Source: Mycobacterium pinniadriaticum (GTDB lineage: Bacteria; Actinomycetota; Actinomycetes; Mycobacteriales; Mycobacteriaceae). From it: a stretch of 64,000 bases of DNA. Each line of letters begins with the position of its first letter. Position 1 is the stretch's first letter. A program made the translations under genes and the position numbers. Positions 51,936-60,725 of this stretch are shown here, piece after piece. Location of the stretch: NCBI RefSeq assembly GCF_026242045.1, contig NZ_JAPJDO010000016.1, positions 1 to 64,000 on the forward strand, read 5' to 3'. The notes beneath the pieces are model-generated. The model did no database searches, was not told the origin of the DNA, and worked only from the letters and a program-made list of their open reading frames with translations.

Positions 51936-53262
51936 CCGACCAGCGTCGCTTCGCCGCGGCCGGCGTCTCGATGAGGCGCCGGTTGCGGTGCGGCGCACGG
52001 TCCTTCCCGGCGGGTTGCGCGTCGTCACCGAGTACGTGCCGTCGGTGCGCTCGGCTTCGGTCGGGGTCTGGGTCAATGTCGGGTCCCGCGATGAAGGTCC
52101 GACCGTCGCCGGTGCCGCCCACTTCCTGGAACATCTGCTGTTCAAGGCGACCCCGACCCGCACAGCTGTCGAGATCGCGCAGTCCGTCGACGCCGTCGGC
52201 GGCGAACTGAACGCGTTCACCGCCAAGGAGCACACCTGCTACTACGCGCACGTTCTGGACGACGACCTGGAGTTGGCCGTCGATCTGGTCGCCGACGTGG
52301 TGCTCAACGGTGTGTGTGCGCCCCACGATGTCGAACTCGAGCGTGACGTCGTGCTCGAAGAGATCGCGATGCGCGACGACGATCCCGAGGATGCGCTCGG
52401 CGACGTCTTCCTGACGGCCATGTTCGGGGATCATCCGATCGGGCGGCCGGTGATCGGCAGCGTCGATTCGGTATCGGGAATGACCCGCTCGCAGCTGCAT
52501 TCCTTCCATGTCCGCCGCTACACCCCCGAGCGGATGGTCCTTGCGGTGGCGGGCAATGTCGACCACGGCGAGGTGGTCAAACTGGCGCGCAAGACTTTCG
52601 GGCCCCACCTGGTCAAGGGGCGTACACCAAGGGCGCCGCGCCGAGGCGCCGGCCGGCCGGCCAGCCGTCCCACCCTGGCGCTGATCAACCGCGACGCCGA
52701 GCAGACCCATCTGTCTCTGGGCATACGGGTGCCCGGGCGGCATTGGCCGCACCGGTGGGCGCTGTCGGTGCTCAACACCGCGTTGGGTGGCGGGCTGAGT
52801 TCACGACTCTTCCAACAGATTCGGGAGAACCGCGGGCTGGCCTACTCGGTGTTCTCGACAGTTGACACGTTCTCCGACGCCGGGGCATTGTCGGTGTATG
52901 CGGCGTGCCTACCCGAGCGCTTCGACGAGGTGGTGGGATTGACCACCCGAATCCTCGACGACGTGGCGCGTGACGGTATCACCGAGGCGGAGTGCCGAAT
53001 CGCCAAGGGCTCGATTCGCGGCGGACTGGTGCTCGGCCTGGAGGATTCGGCGTCGCGGATGCACCGCCTGGGCCGCAGCGAGCTCAACTACGGCGAGTAC
53101 CGCAGCGTCTCCAGCACCCTGCAGCGTATCGACGAGGTGACCCTCGAGGAGGTCAACGCGATCGCCCGGCAGGTGCTGACCAAACCGTTCGGCGCCGCCG
53201 TCCTGGGCCCGTACAAGTCCAAACGCACACTGCCACCACCGCTTCGGGCGATCAGGAGTTAG
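51913..53262 (+). CDS. pepR: M16-family zinc metallopeptidase
   Basis: 449 residues of the pitrilysin/processing-peptidase type. The inverted zinc site HFLEH is at residues ~70-74 in GAAHFLEHLLFK, with the third ligand in the VELERDVVLEEIAMRDDDPEDAL block; the C-terminal half has the GGGLSSRLFQQIRENRGLAYSV motif that completes the active site. Called pepR in M. tuberculosis (Rv2782c). Two ATGs (51907, 51913) are possible; the second fits the family N-terminus. It starts inside the pnp tail. Physiological substrates unknown. Confidence 0.92.
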   Translation: MPRPPAASRPASLRRGRRLDEAPVAVRRTVLPGGLRVVTEYVPSVRSASVGVWVNVGSRDEGPTVAGAAHFLEHLLFKATPTRTAVEIAQSVDAVGGELNAFTAKEHTCYYAHVLDDDLELAVDLVADVVLNGVCAPHDVELERDVVLEEIAMRDDDPEDALGDVFLTAMFGDHPIGRPVIGSVDSVSGMTRSQLHSFHVRRYTPERMVLAVAGNVDHGEVVKLARKTFGPHLVKGRTPRAPRRGAGRPASRPTLALINRDAEQTHLSLGIRVPGRHWPHRWALSVLNTALGGGLSSRLFQQIRENRGLAYSVFSTVDTFSDAGALSVYAACLPERFDEVVGLTTRILDDVARDGITEAECRIAKGSIRGGLVLGLEDSASRMHRLGRSELNYGEYRSVSSTLQRIDEVTLEEVNAIARQVLTKPFGAAVLGPYKSKRTLPPPLRAIRS

Positions 53263-53264
53263 CC

Positions 53265-54290
53265 GTGCGGATCAGCCTGCGGGATTTGGCGGTACCCATT
53301 CTCGGTGCACCAATGGCAGGGGGTCCCAGTACACCGGCCCTGGCCGCGGCGGTGTCCAACGCCGGAGGTCTCGGGTTCATCCCGGCCGGCTACCTGAGCG
53401 CCGAGAAATTCGCCGATGCCATCGCCACGACGCGGTCCCTGACGTCGTCGCCGATCGGCGTGAATATCTTCGTGCCCCAGCCGTCGGCGGCGACCGCCGA
53501 CACACTGGACCGCTACCGCGAACTGCTGGCCCCGTTGGCCGATCGCTACGGCGCCGAAGTCGGTCAGCCCCACCCCGACGACGACGCGTGGCAGGCCAAG
53601 CTCGACGTCATCGCCGACACCGCACCGGAGGTGGCGACGTTCACATTCGGCTGTCCGTCCGCGGAAGTACTTGCACGCCTGGGTGATCGCGGGGTGTTCA
53701 CCGCGGTGACCGTGACCAGCCTGGCTGAGGCGGGGGCGGCGGTGGCCGCCGGCGCCGACGCCCTCATCGTGCAGGGACCGGAGGCGGGCGGGCACCGCGG
53801 CACCTTCGATCCCGTCGCGGCGCCGGGCGTGGCGCCGCTCGATGCGTTGCTGGCCGCGATCGTGGCGGTCCACGAACTGCCGGTGATCGCGGCGGGCGGT
53901 CTGGCCAGTGCCGACGACGTACGGCGCGTCCTGGACGGGGGAGCGGTGGCGGCACAGGCCGGCACCGCGTTCCTGCTGTGCGACGAGGCCGGAACCAACG
54001 CCGTACACCGGGGCGCCCTCACCGACGGGCGGTTCACTGAAACGGTAGTGACACAGACATTTTCAGGCCGCTACGCTCGGGGCCTCGCCAACGACTTCAC
54101 CAGACGCTATGCCGACGTGGCACCCCTGGGATATCCGGAAGTCAACCAGATGACGTCTCCGCTGCGCAGGGCCGCGGTCGCCGCCGGGGACCCGCACGGC
54201 ACCAATCTGTGGGCGGGCACATCATGGCGTCGCATCAGGGGCGGCGGCGCCGGCGACATCGTCGCGGCGCTGGCCGGGCACCACGGATGA
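53265..54290 (+). CDS. Nitronate monooxygenase (2-nitropropane dioxygenase family)
   Basis: 341-residue FMN-binding TIM barrel. ILGAPMAGGPSTPALAAAVSNAGGLGF at the N-terminus, ALIVQGPEAGGHRG with the proposed catalytic His, and VIAAGGLASADDVRRVLDGGA for phosphate binding identify the family. It oxidises alkyl nitronates, a detoxification role, though many members are uncharacterised. GTG 53265 has AGGAG upstream. It shares ATGA with the beta-lactamase gene. Confidence 0.9.
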   Translation: MRISLRDLAVPILGAPMAGGPSTPALAAAVSNAGGLGFIPAGYLSAEKFADAIATTRSLTSSPIGVNIFVPQPSAATADTLDRYRELLAPLADRYGAEVGQPHPDDDAWQAKLDVIADTAPEVATFTFGCPSAEVLARLGDRGVFTAVTVTSLAEAGAAVAAGADALIVQGPEAGGHRGTFDPVAAPGVAPLDALLAAIVAVHELPVIAAGGLASADDVRRVLDGGAVAAQAGTAFLLCDEAGTNAVHRGALTDGRFTETVVTQTFSGRYARGLANDFTRRYADVAPLGYPEVNQMTSPLRRAAVAAGDPHGTNLWAGTSWRRIRGGGAGDIVAALAGHHG

Positions 54291-55204
54291 ACCTGTCACG
54301 ACGCCGACTGCTCGCCGGGGGCGCGACGCTGACCGCCCTGACCGCCTGCGGTAACAACACCTCGCGGACGTATCCGACGCTCATCGACCCGGCTGAACCC
54401 CTGCCGCCGATCGAGCAGCGGATCGCGGCGACGGAGAAGCGCTACAACGCCTTTGTGGGCCTGTACGGACAGAACCTCGATTCGCAGCTGCTGGTCGCCC
54501 ATCGGGCTGACGACCCATTCGCGATGTGCTCGACCTTCAAGTCCTACCTCGCCGCCCGCGTGCTGCAGAAGGCCCAGGCGGGCGAACTGCGGATGACCGA
54601 CACCGTTTTGATCGCTCCTGCCGATCTGGTGACGGTCAATTCCCCGCGAACCGAGCCGTACGTCGGAAAGCGGATGTCGCTGTCGGATCTGTGCGCGGCG
54701 GCACTGCAGGTGAGCGACAACACCGCGGCCAACCTGTTGCTGCGGACCATCGGCGGTCCGCCGGCGATCACCGCGTTCGCGCGGTCCATCGGCGACGACC
54801 GAACGCGGTTGGATCGCTGGGAAACCGCGTTGAATTCCGCCATCCCGGGGGATCTTCGCGACACCAGCACGCCGCGCGCACTGGGCGGCGGTGTTCAGCG
54901 CCTGCTCACCGGCGACATCCTCGACGAGTCCCACCGCGGCCAGCTCAACGACTGGATGGCCGCCAACACCACCTCCAGCATGCGGACCGGTCTGCCGCCG
55001 GGCTGGACCACGGCGGACAAGACCGGCAGCGGCGCCTACGCCAGCACCAACGACGTCGGCATCGCGTTCGGGCCCAATGGCGAACGCATTCTGCTGGCGA
55101 TCATGACGCGGACGCAGTCTGACAACCCGGAGGCGGACACGCTGCGCCAGCTGGTCGCCGACGTGACGACGCTGGTGTTGCCGGAGCTGACGAAGGCGCG
55201 ATGA
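54287..55204 (+). CDS. bla: Class A beta-lactamase, Tat-exported lipoprotein
   Basis: 305 residues. Twin-arginine signal SRRRLLAGGATLTALTACG combines an RR motif with a lipobox (Cys at ~20), predicting export folded and lipid anchoring. All class A catalytic elements are present: STFK (82-85), SDN (143-145), Glu in RWETALN (~179) and KTG (245-247), so an active penicillinase/cephalosporinase is expected. M. tuberculosis blaC is elsewhere; M. smegmatis blaS lies in this neighbourhood between pnp and ald, so this is probably its orthologue (from memory). ATGA-coupled to the nitronate monooxygenase gene. Confidence 0.93.
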   Translation: MNLSRRRLLAGGATLTALTACGNNTSRTYPTLIDPAEPLPPIEQRIAATEKRYNAFVGLYGQNLDSQLLVAHRADDPFAMCSTFKSYLAARVLQKAQAGELRMTDTVLIAPADLVTVNSPRTEPYVGKRMSLSDLCAAALQVSDNTAANLLLRTIGGPPAITAFARSIGDDRTRLDRWETALNSAIPGDLRDTSTPRALGGGVQRLLTGDILDESHRGQLNDWMAANTTSSMRTGLPPGWTTADKTGSGAYASTNDVGIAFGPNGERILLAIMTRTQSDNPEADTLRQLVADVTTLVLPELTKAR

Positions 55205-55276
55205 GTTTCCCCGGCCGTGCGTGTCAGTACTGAGGATCGACCCACGCGGAGAAGAAACCGGCCGAAAGGATTCATC

Positions 55277-56074
55277 GTGAGTGAGTACGCCGCCCCGATC
55301 GGGGCGCCCATCTGGTTCGACTTGATGAGCAGTGATCCGGCCCGTGCCGCGGAGTTCTATCAGGAGATCTTCGGCTGGGAGGTCGAGGGGCCGCCGCAGC
55401 CGGAGTTCGGCGGTTACCAGAACTTCACCCGCAACGGTAAGCGGGTCGCCGGGCTGGTTCCGCAGATGGCCGAGGCGGGTCCGGCGAACATCTGGTCGGT
55501 GTACCTGCACACCAGCGACGGCAACGCCACCATCGCGGCGGCGCAGGCCGCGGGCGCGACGGTGATGGTGCCCCCGATGCCGGTCGGCGATCTGGGCTCG
55601 ATGATGGTGGTCGTCGATCCCGCCGGGGCGGTCATCGGGTTCTGGCAGCCCGGCACACATGCCGGCTTCACCGAATGGGGTGAGCACGGCACGCCGTACT
55701 GGTTCGAATGTCAGAGCAAGGACTACGACGCGTCACTGGCGTTCTACCGCACGGTGCTCGGCGCCCGCATCGACGAGATCGGAACCGGTGGGGACCCCGA
55801 CGCCGTCGGCCCCGATCGTTATGGTCAGGTCTTTGCCGGTGAGAGCGCGTATTCGGGAATCATGGACTCCGCCAAGCTGATGCCCGCCGAGGTGCCGTCG
55901 TTCTGGCAGGTCTACATCACCGTCAACGATGTGGCCGCGACGGTGAAACAGAGTGAGGCGCTGGGCGGCCAGCTGCTGATGCCCATCGAGGACACGCCGT
56001 ACGGCACTCTGGCGGCTATCAAGGACCCGTTGGGTGCGCTGATCTGCCTCGGTCATCCACCGGCCGGCATGTGA
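55277..56074 (+). CDS. Two-domain VOC (glyoxalase/bleomycin-resistance) protein
   Basis: 265 residues made of two VOC modules. Each starts alike: PIWFDLMSSDPARAAEFYQEIFGW (~11-34) and PYWFECQSKDYDASLAFYRTVLG (~135-157), and ends MMVVVDPAGAVIGFWQP and LAAIKDPLGALICLGHP. Such twin-module proteins are common in actinobacteria (CFP32-like) and mostly uncharacterised. GTG 55277 with GAAAGGA upstream is chosen; the frame is open to 55217. Confidence 0.88.
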   Translation: MSEYAAPIGAPIWFDLMSSDPARAAEFYQEIFGWEVEGPPQPEFGGYQNFTRNGKRVAGLVPQMAEAGPANIWSVYLHTSDGNATIAAAQAAGATVMVPPMPVGDLGSMMVVVDPAGAVIGFWQPGTHAGFTEWGEHGTPYWFECQSKDYDASLAFYRTVLGARIDEIGTGGDPDAVGPDRYGQVFAGESAYSGIMDSAKLMPAEVPSFWQVYITVNDVAATVKQSEALGGQLLMPIEDTPYGTLAAIKDPLGALICLGHPPAGM

Positions 56075-56089
56075 GGGTAGATATCAGCC

Positions 56090-56147
56090 AACCGGGACGC
56101 TGCGGTGAGCAGTCCCGGTTCGCTGTGCGGGTGAGCCGTTGGCTCAC
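56090..56147. terminator. Double-hairpin terminator between VOC gene and ald
   Basis: Two perfect stems in tandem: 56090-56098 with 56112-56120 (AACCGGGAC/GTCCCGGTT) and 56131-56137 with 56141-56147 (GTGAGCC/GGCTCAC, three-base loop). They lie between converging genes; one may serve each strand. Confidence 0.7.
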
Positions 56148-56155
56148 AGGGTCTT

Positions 56156-57271
56156 TCAGGTCAGCAGGCCAGCCGGATCGGTGAACGGCAGATCCAGGTC
56201 ATGGGCGACCTCGTGGTTGAGCAGGTGCCCGTGGTGGGTCGACAAGCCCTTGGCCAGCGCCGGGTCGGACAGGCAGGCGTCCTGCCAGCCCTTGTCCGCC
56301 AACTTCAGCACGTAGGGCATGGTGGCGTTCGTCAGGGCGTACGTCGACGTGCGCGGAACCGCGCCGGGCATGTTGGCCACACAGTAGAACACCGCGTCGT
56401 GCACGCGGAACGTCGGATCGTCGTGCGTGGTGGGCTTGGAATCCTCGAAGCAGCCGCCCTGGTCGATGGCGATGTCCACCAGCACAGCGCCCGGCTTCAT
56501 CTGAGCCACAGTCGCATTGGTGACGAGCTTGGGGGCCTTGGCGCCGGGCACCAGGACGGCGCCGATGACCAGGTCCGCCTGCTTGACGGCGTCCTCCAGA
56601 TCCAGCCGTGAGGAATAGCGGGTCTCGATCGCGCCGCCGTACTCGGCGTCGATCTTGCGCAGGATGTTGACGTTGAGGTCGAACACCGTCACGTGCGCGC
56701 CCATGCCCCAGGCGACGGCCGCGGCATTGTCACCGGCCATTCCGCCGCCGATCACGACGACCTTGGCCGGGGCGACGCCGGGGACGCCGCCCATGAGGAC
56801 GCCGCGGCCGCCCTGGGTGCGCATCAGGTGGTAGGCGCCGACCTGAGCGGACAGCCGACCGGCGACCTCGCTCATCGGGGCCAGCAGCGGCAGCGCGCCG
56901 TCGGCCGTCTGCACGGTCTCGTAGGCGATCGAGGTGGTGCCGGACGCCAGCAGCGCGTCGGTGCAGGGCCGGGACGCGGCCAGGTGCAGGTAGGTGAACA
57001 GGGTCTGGCCCTTGCGCATGCGTGAGTATTCGGGCTCGATGGGTTCCTTGACCTTCAGCAGCAGATCGGCCTCGGCCCAGACCTGGTCGGCGCTGTTGAT
57101 GATCTGCGCGCCGGCGGCTTTGAAGTCGGCATCCTGGATCGCCGATCCCTCGCCCGCGCCGGCTTGGACGGCCACCTCGTGGCCGTGGCGGACGAGCTCG
57201 GAAACGCCGGCCGGGGTGATGGCGACGCGGTACTCGTTGTTCTTGATCTCGGTCGGGATGCCGACACGCAT
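56156..57271 (-). CDS. ald: Alanine dehydrogenase
   Basis: NAD-dependent interconversion of alanine with pyruvate and ammonia; also glyoxylate amination. 371 residues like Rv2780: MRVGIPTEIKNNEYRVAITP, a Lys/His active-site region HLAASRP, and the NAD-binding VVVIGGGMAGDNAAAVAWGMG with DLNVNILRKI. The ATG near 57271 is the family start with GGAGCGATC before it; an in-frame TTG at 57328 would add 19 atypical residues. Transcribed away from its activator aldR, and ended by a double hairpin. Confidence 0.96.
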   Translation of the reverse strand: MRVGIPTEIKNNEYRVAITPAGVSELVRHGHEVAVQAGAGEGSAIQDADFKAAGAQIINSADQVWAEADLLLKVKEPIEPEYSRMRKGQTLFTYLHLAASRPCTDALLASGTTSIAYETVQTADGALPLLAPMSEVAGRLSAQVGAYHLMRTQGGRGVLMGGVPGVAPAKVVVIGGGMAGDNAAAVAWGMGAHVTVFDLNVNILRKIDAEYGGAIETRYSSRLDLEDAVKQADLVIGAVLVPGAKAPKLVTNATVAQMKPGAVLVDIAIDQGGCFEDSKPTTHDDPTFRVHDAVFYCVANMPGAVPRTSTYALTNATMPYVLKLADKGWQDACLSDPALAKGLSTHHGHLLNHEVAHDLDLPFTDPAGLLT

Positions 57272-57365
57272 GATCGCTCCTTGATCGGGAATGGACTTAC
57301 AAGAATTGTGAAGAACTTTCGATGTCAAGGCAACAAAGACGACAAAGATTCAATAGAATCGCGCT
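57272..57365. promoter_or_regulatory. ald-aldR divergent control region
   Basis: An AT-rich 94-base gap. On the minus strand TTGACA (57328-57323) is a good -35 for ald. On the plus strand TAGAAT at 57354-57359 stands six bases before the aldR ATG. The ACAAAGA stretch occurs twice near 57334-57350, and the GAAGAACTTTC block near 57310 has partial dyad symmetry; these are candidate AldR sites. AldR-type regulators sense alanine. Confidence 0.6.
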
Positions 57366-57881
57366 ATGGCCGAAGAAGTGACGAAATCTATGGGTCGTAT
57401 CGGGGCCGCGCCGAAGGATGTTCGGACCGCCGAGCTTGACGAGGTCGACCGCCGGATTCTGGCGGCGCTGCACGCCGACGCGCGGATTTCCAACAGCGCC
57501 CTGGCCGACGCCGTCGGCATCGCCCCGTCGACCTGTCACGGCCGGGTCCGACGGTTACAGGACATCGGTGTGATCCGTGGCTTCTACACCGATATCGACC
57601 CCACCGCGATCGGGCTCTCGCTCCAGGCGATGATCTCGGTGAGCCTGCAAGCCAACGCCCGCGGCAAGATCGGTACCTTCATCCAGCAGATCCGGCGCAA
57701 GCCACAGGTGATGGACGTCTACTTCCTGGCCGGCGCCGACGACTTCATCATCCACGTGGCCGCCCGCGACACCGACGACCTCAGGTCGTTCGTCGTGGAG
57801 AACCTCAATGCCGACGCCGACGTGGCGGGCACCCAGACATCCCTGATCTTCGAGCACCTGCGTGGAGCCGCGCCGCTCTAG
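57366..57881 (+). CDS. aldR: Lrp/AsnC-family regulator AldR
   Basis: 171 residues. N-terminal HTH: ELDEVDRRILAALHADARISNSALADAVGIAPSTCHGRVRRLQDIGVI within residues ~23-70; C-terminal RAM ligand-binding domain (LSLQAMISVSLQ to AGADDFIIHVAARD). The divergent position next to ald matches Rv2779c, an alanine-responsive regulator of ald. The first ~20 residues are an extension; ATG at 57366 is supported by the -10 just upstream. Confidence 0.92.
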   Translation: MAEEVTKSMGRIGAAPKDVRTAELDEVDRRILAALHADARISNSALADAVGIAPSTCHGRVRRLQDIGVIRGFYTDIDPTAIGLSLQAMISVSLQANARGKIGTFIQQIRRKPQVMDVYFLAGADDFIIHVAARDTDDLRSFVVENLNADADVAGTQTSLIFEHLRGAAPL

Positions 57882-57896
57882 GGCGGGCTGGCCGAC

Positions 57897-57944
57897 AGTA
57901 ACGCCATGGCGACGCTGCCGGCTGTTTATCGCCGTGGCGTTACT
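57897..57944. terminator. Inverted-repeat terminator between aldR and PE-PPE gene
   Basis: Arms 57897-57912 and 57929-57944 pair over 16 bases with one G-U-type mismatch, 16-base loop. The right arm contains the stop codon of the minus-strand gene. Bidirectional use is likely. Confidence 0.7.
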
Positions 57945-58890
57945 TTCGGCGAGCCGAGGACGCGGTGGAACCCTTCGCCTTGCGCTGACTGGCGGGTTTC
58001 GCGCGATGCGTGGTGGCACGTTTGGACGTGCCGGTCGAGCGGGGCGCAGCGACCGAAGAGCGAGCCGGCTGAACCGAGGCCGACGACGGCGGCGTGGGAT
58101 CCGGAATGTCGACCGGCCGGTGATACGCCCTTTCCACAATCGGCCGCAGTGCGTTGTCCAGCGCCGGGGCCAGCGGCCCCGCCCACGCGGCCAGCGGCAT
58201 GACCGGAGTGGGCACCCACACGTAGGTGACGTTGCCGGGCTGCCCCGCCACCTCCGGCGTGTACCGGACGTTGTTCGGGTCGTCGAGATCGATGTTCCGA
58301 TAGTTGGTGTGGATCGAGAACATTCCGGCGACGGCATTGGCGACCGCGAGCAGGTTGCGGGGATCGTCGGGCCAGTCGGCCCACCCGTCGTATTGCCGAA
58401 TGACCTCGATGCCCTGGTACGCGGTGTCGGGCGGTAACCACGGATCGGTGGCGGACTCGGTCTTGCCCCGCCGGCCCCCGTACGAGTTCTCGGGGTTACC
58501 GATCGATACCCAGCTCAGCCGGGACGGGTCCGGTGCGCTGGCAGGGTCTGCGGCAAACCGGCGAAGATCGGAGTAGACGACCTGTCCACCCTGGCTGTGC
58601 CCGAACAGCACGATTTGCTCGTCGTCGGGCAGGGCATCGATCGCCTGCATGACTTTCGCCGCGCCCTGATCGGTGAACGCGCCGCCCGGAAACGCGAAGT
58701 AGTCGACCGGTTGACAGTGGTTGGGCGACTTGCACAGATCGCCCTGCAGCTGCGTCGGCGTGAAATGCCAGATGTGCTGCAGGCCGACCAAGCCGCCCTC
58801 GAGCGTGAGAACGGTTGCGGCATTGCTGATCGGTGCCGTCGCGATGAGCGCGGCGCTCATCATCGCGGCCAGCCCTGTTTGTTTGATCAT
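57940..58890 (-). CDS. Secreted PE-PPE-domain serine hydrolase
   Basis: 316 residues. Signal peptide MIKQTGLAAMMSAALIATAPISNA at ~1-24, then an alpha/beta-hydrolase PE-PPE domain (cutinase-like): FPGGAFTDQGAAKVMQAID, VLFGHSQGGQVVYSDLRR with nucleophile Ser, SIGNPENSYGG, and YDGWADWPDDPRNLL with the late Asp. There is no PE or PPE leader. The C-terminal ~55 residues are Ser/Ala/Arg/Lys-rich and strongly basic. ATG 58890 is set by GGGGAGG upstream; 21 further codons to 58953 are possible. Probably an envelope esterase or acyltransferase. Confidence 0.86.
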   Translation of the reverse strand: MIKQTGLAAMMSAALIATAPISNAATVLTLEGGLVGLQHIWHFTPTQLQGDLCKSPNHCQPVDYFAFPGGAFTDQGAAKVMQAIDALPDDEQIVLFGHSQGGQVVYSDLRRFAADPASAPDPSRLSWVSIGNPENSYGGRRGKTESATDPWLPPDTAYQGIEVIRQYDGWADWPDDPRNLLAVANAVAGMFSIHTNYRNIDLDDPNNVRYTPEVAGQPGNVTYVWVPTPVMPLAAWAGPLAPALDNALRPIVERAYHRPVDIPDPTPPSSASVQPARSSVAAPRSTGTSKRATTHRAKPASQRKAKGSTASSARRK

Positions 58891-59090
58891 CCCCGACCTC
58901 CCCAACGGAAATGGTAGGACCTGGCAAGCCGCGACGAGTCGTGTTTGCCACATTGAGTGGGGTGGCCGATGCTGTGCGGCCCGATCGCCACGCCGTTACC
59001 CAACACGGCAAAAGGGAGCGGCGGCTGATCGCTCGCCGACGAGGCCCCGCGTTGCAGGGTCTGGCCACCTTGGTGTGACCGCGTGCCGAC

Positions 59091-59096
59091 TAGGCT
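59091..59096 (+). promoter_or_regulatory. Leaderless -10 element of dapB
   Basis: TAGGCT six bases before the ATG at 59103. No ribosome site precedes the ATG. Pattern-based. Confidence 0.55.
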
Positions 59097-59102
59097 GCGT
59101 CC

Positions 59103-59837
59103 ATGCGAGTTGCGGTACTGGGAGCGAGGGGCAAAGTCGGTACGACTATGTGCGAGGCGGTGCGCGCGGCCGATGATCTGACGCTGAGCGCCGAAGTCGA
59201 CGCCGGCGACCCGCTCGCACTGTTGACCGACAGCAGTACCGAAGTCGTTATCGACTTCACCCACCCCGATGTGGTGATGGACAATCTGAAGTTCCTCATC
59301 GACAACGGAATTCACGCCGTGGTCGGTACCACGGGCTTCACCGACGAGCGGCTGGAGACGGTTCGCTCGTGGCTGACCGACAAACCAGACGCCGCCGTGC
59401 TGATCGCGCCCAACTTCGCCATCGGGGCTGTGCTGTCTATGCACTTCGCCCAGAAGGCCGCGCCGTACTTCGAATCGGTGGAAGTGATCGAACTGCACCA
59501 CCCGCACAAGGCCGACGCACCCTCGGGCACGGCGACGCGCACGGCACGGCTTATCGCGGAGGCGCGAAAAGATCTGCCGCCCAACCCCGATGCCACCAGT
59601 ACCGGGCTCGACGGGGCCCGTGGCGCCGACGTCGACGGCATTCCGGTTCATTCCGTTCGGCTCACCGGACTGGTCGCCCACCAGGAAGTGCTCTTCGGCA
59701 CGCTGGGCGAGACGCTGACCATCCGTCACGACAGCCTCGACCGGACGTCGTTCGTTCCCGGTGTCCTGCTTGCCGTCCGTCAGATCGCCACCCGGCCCGG
59801 GCTCACCATCGGAATCGAACCGCTGCTCGACCTGTGA
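59103..59837 (+). CDS. dapB: 4-Hydroxy-tetrahydrodipicolinate reductase
   Basis: Third step of the diaminopimelate/lysine pathway, needed for peptidoglycan. 244 residues: NAD(P)-binding VAVLGARGKVG (~3-13), VVGTTGF, APNFAIGAVL, and the catalytic ELHHPHKADAPSGTA block (~137-151) with the His pair and Lys. Matches Rv2773c. Its stop overlaps the next gene by four bases. Confidence 0.96.
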   Translation: MRVAVLGARGKVGTTMCEAVRAADDLTLSAEVDAGDPLALLTDSSTEVVIDFTHPDVVMDNLKFLIDNGIHAVVGTTGFTDERLETVRSWLTDKPDAAVLIAPNFAIGAVLSMHFAQKAAPYFESVEVIELHHPHKADAPSGTATRTARLIAEARKDLPPNPDATSTGLDGARGADVDGIPVHSVRLTGLVAHQEVLFGTLGETLTIRHDSLDRTSFVPGVLLAVRQIATRPGLTIGIEPLLDL

Positions 59838-60298
59838 ACCCCGCGGTGCGCGTCCAGGTGCTGATCGGCCTCATGTGTGCGGCCCTGGTGGTGTACTTCG
59901 TGCTGCTGGGCCGGACGGGGATCACCCTGATCGGTACCGGCACGCCGGTGGCGATCGCGCTGGGCATCGGGGTGCTGATCCTGCCGGTGGTTGGCGCCTG
60001 GGCGATGGTTGCCACTCTACGGGCCGGGTTCGCTCATCAACGGCTGGCCCGGCTGGCCGCCGAAGCCGGGATGGAACTCGACGTGAGCGAGCTACCACGG
60101 ACACCGTCGGGCCGTATCGAGCGTGACGCCGCCGACGCGCTGTTCGCCACCGTGCGGGCCGAACTTGAAGCCGACCCGGACAATTGGCAGCGGTGGTATC
60201 GGCTCGCGCGAGCCTATGACTACGCCGGCGACCGTGGCCGCGCCCGCGAGAGCATGCGCAAAGCCGTTGCGTTGCAAGCGGAAATCAGAGGAGGCTGA
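59834..60298 (+). CDS. Membrane protein with TPR-like C-terminus (Rv2772c family)
   Basis: 154 residues: two TMs (~8-27 and ~38-60) and a cytoplasmic or periplasmic tail in which DPDNWQRWYRLARAYDYAGDRGRARESMRKAV reads like a single TPR hairpin. GTG 59834 shares GTGA with dapB. Function unknown; the position next to dapB is kept in M. tuberculosis. The last 14 bases overlap a gene remnant on the other strand. Confidence 0.75.
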   Translation: MNPAVRVQVLIGLMCAALVVYFVLLGRTGITLIGTGTPVAIALGIGVLILPVVGAWAMVATLRAGFAHQRLARLAAEAGMELDVSELPRTPSGRIERDAADALFATVRAELEADPDNWQRWYRLARAYDYAGDRGRARESMRKAVALQAEIRGG

Positions 60299-60480
60299 TA
60301 TCCCCGTGGGTGGCGGACTGCCACTGCGGGTCGGTTCCGCCCTGGTAGAGCCAGGAGGCATCGATGTACCAGTTCACCGGACCACAGGGCCCGCCCTGAA
60401 TGCCGATGAGAGATCCCAGGTCGTTCAGGCCGCTGACGTAGGTGACGTTGCCGACGTGGACGTTATGAGGCCGAACGTGT
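60285..60480 (-). pseudogene. Remnant of an unidentified gene (C-terminal fragment)
   Basis: The minus-strand frame ending at 60285 reads NVHVGNVTYVSGLNDLGSL, then GGPCGPVNWYIDASWLYQGG and QWQSATHGDISLL. This has the composition and aromatic spacing of a real secreted/extracytoplasmic C-terminus. Upstream of ~60480 the frame degenerates into low-quality Arg/Gly codons, with no start, signal peptide or ribosome site. The 60299-60725 stretch otherwise has no gene. It is probably the tail of a decayed gene; family not recognised. Confidence 0.45.
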
Positions 60481-60725
60481 TTGCCCGGCCGCCCCCGCCG
60501 TGTTAGCGAAACAGACCCCTGGCGCCCAGATGATTGCTGAACCCGATGCCGAGTGCCACTGCCAATCCGCCGACCCGGCCGACGTGGCCCGAACTCCCCG
60601 ATGTGCCAGAACCGTGACCCCCTCGGCCGCACCGACATCGATAAGCAATGGTTCAGCACGGGACAGGCAAAATCGCTGACTCTGAGGATATTGCGAAGGT
60701 TCCGGTCCTGGTATGGACTGTTCCG

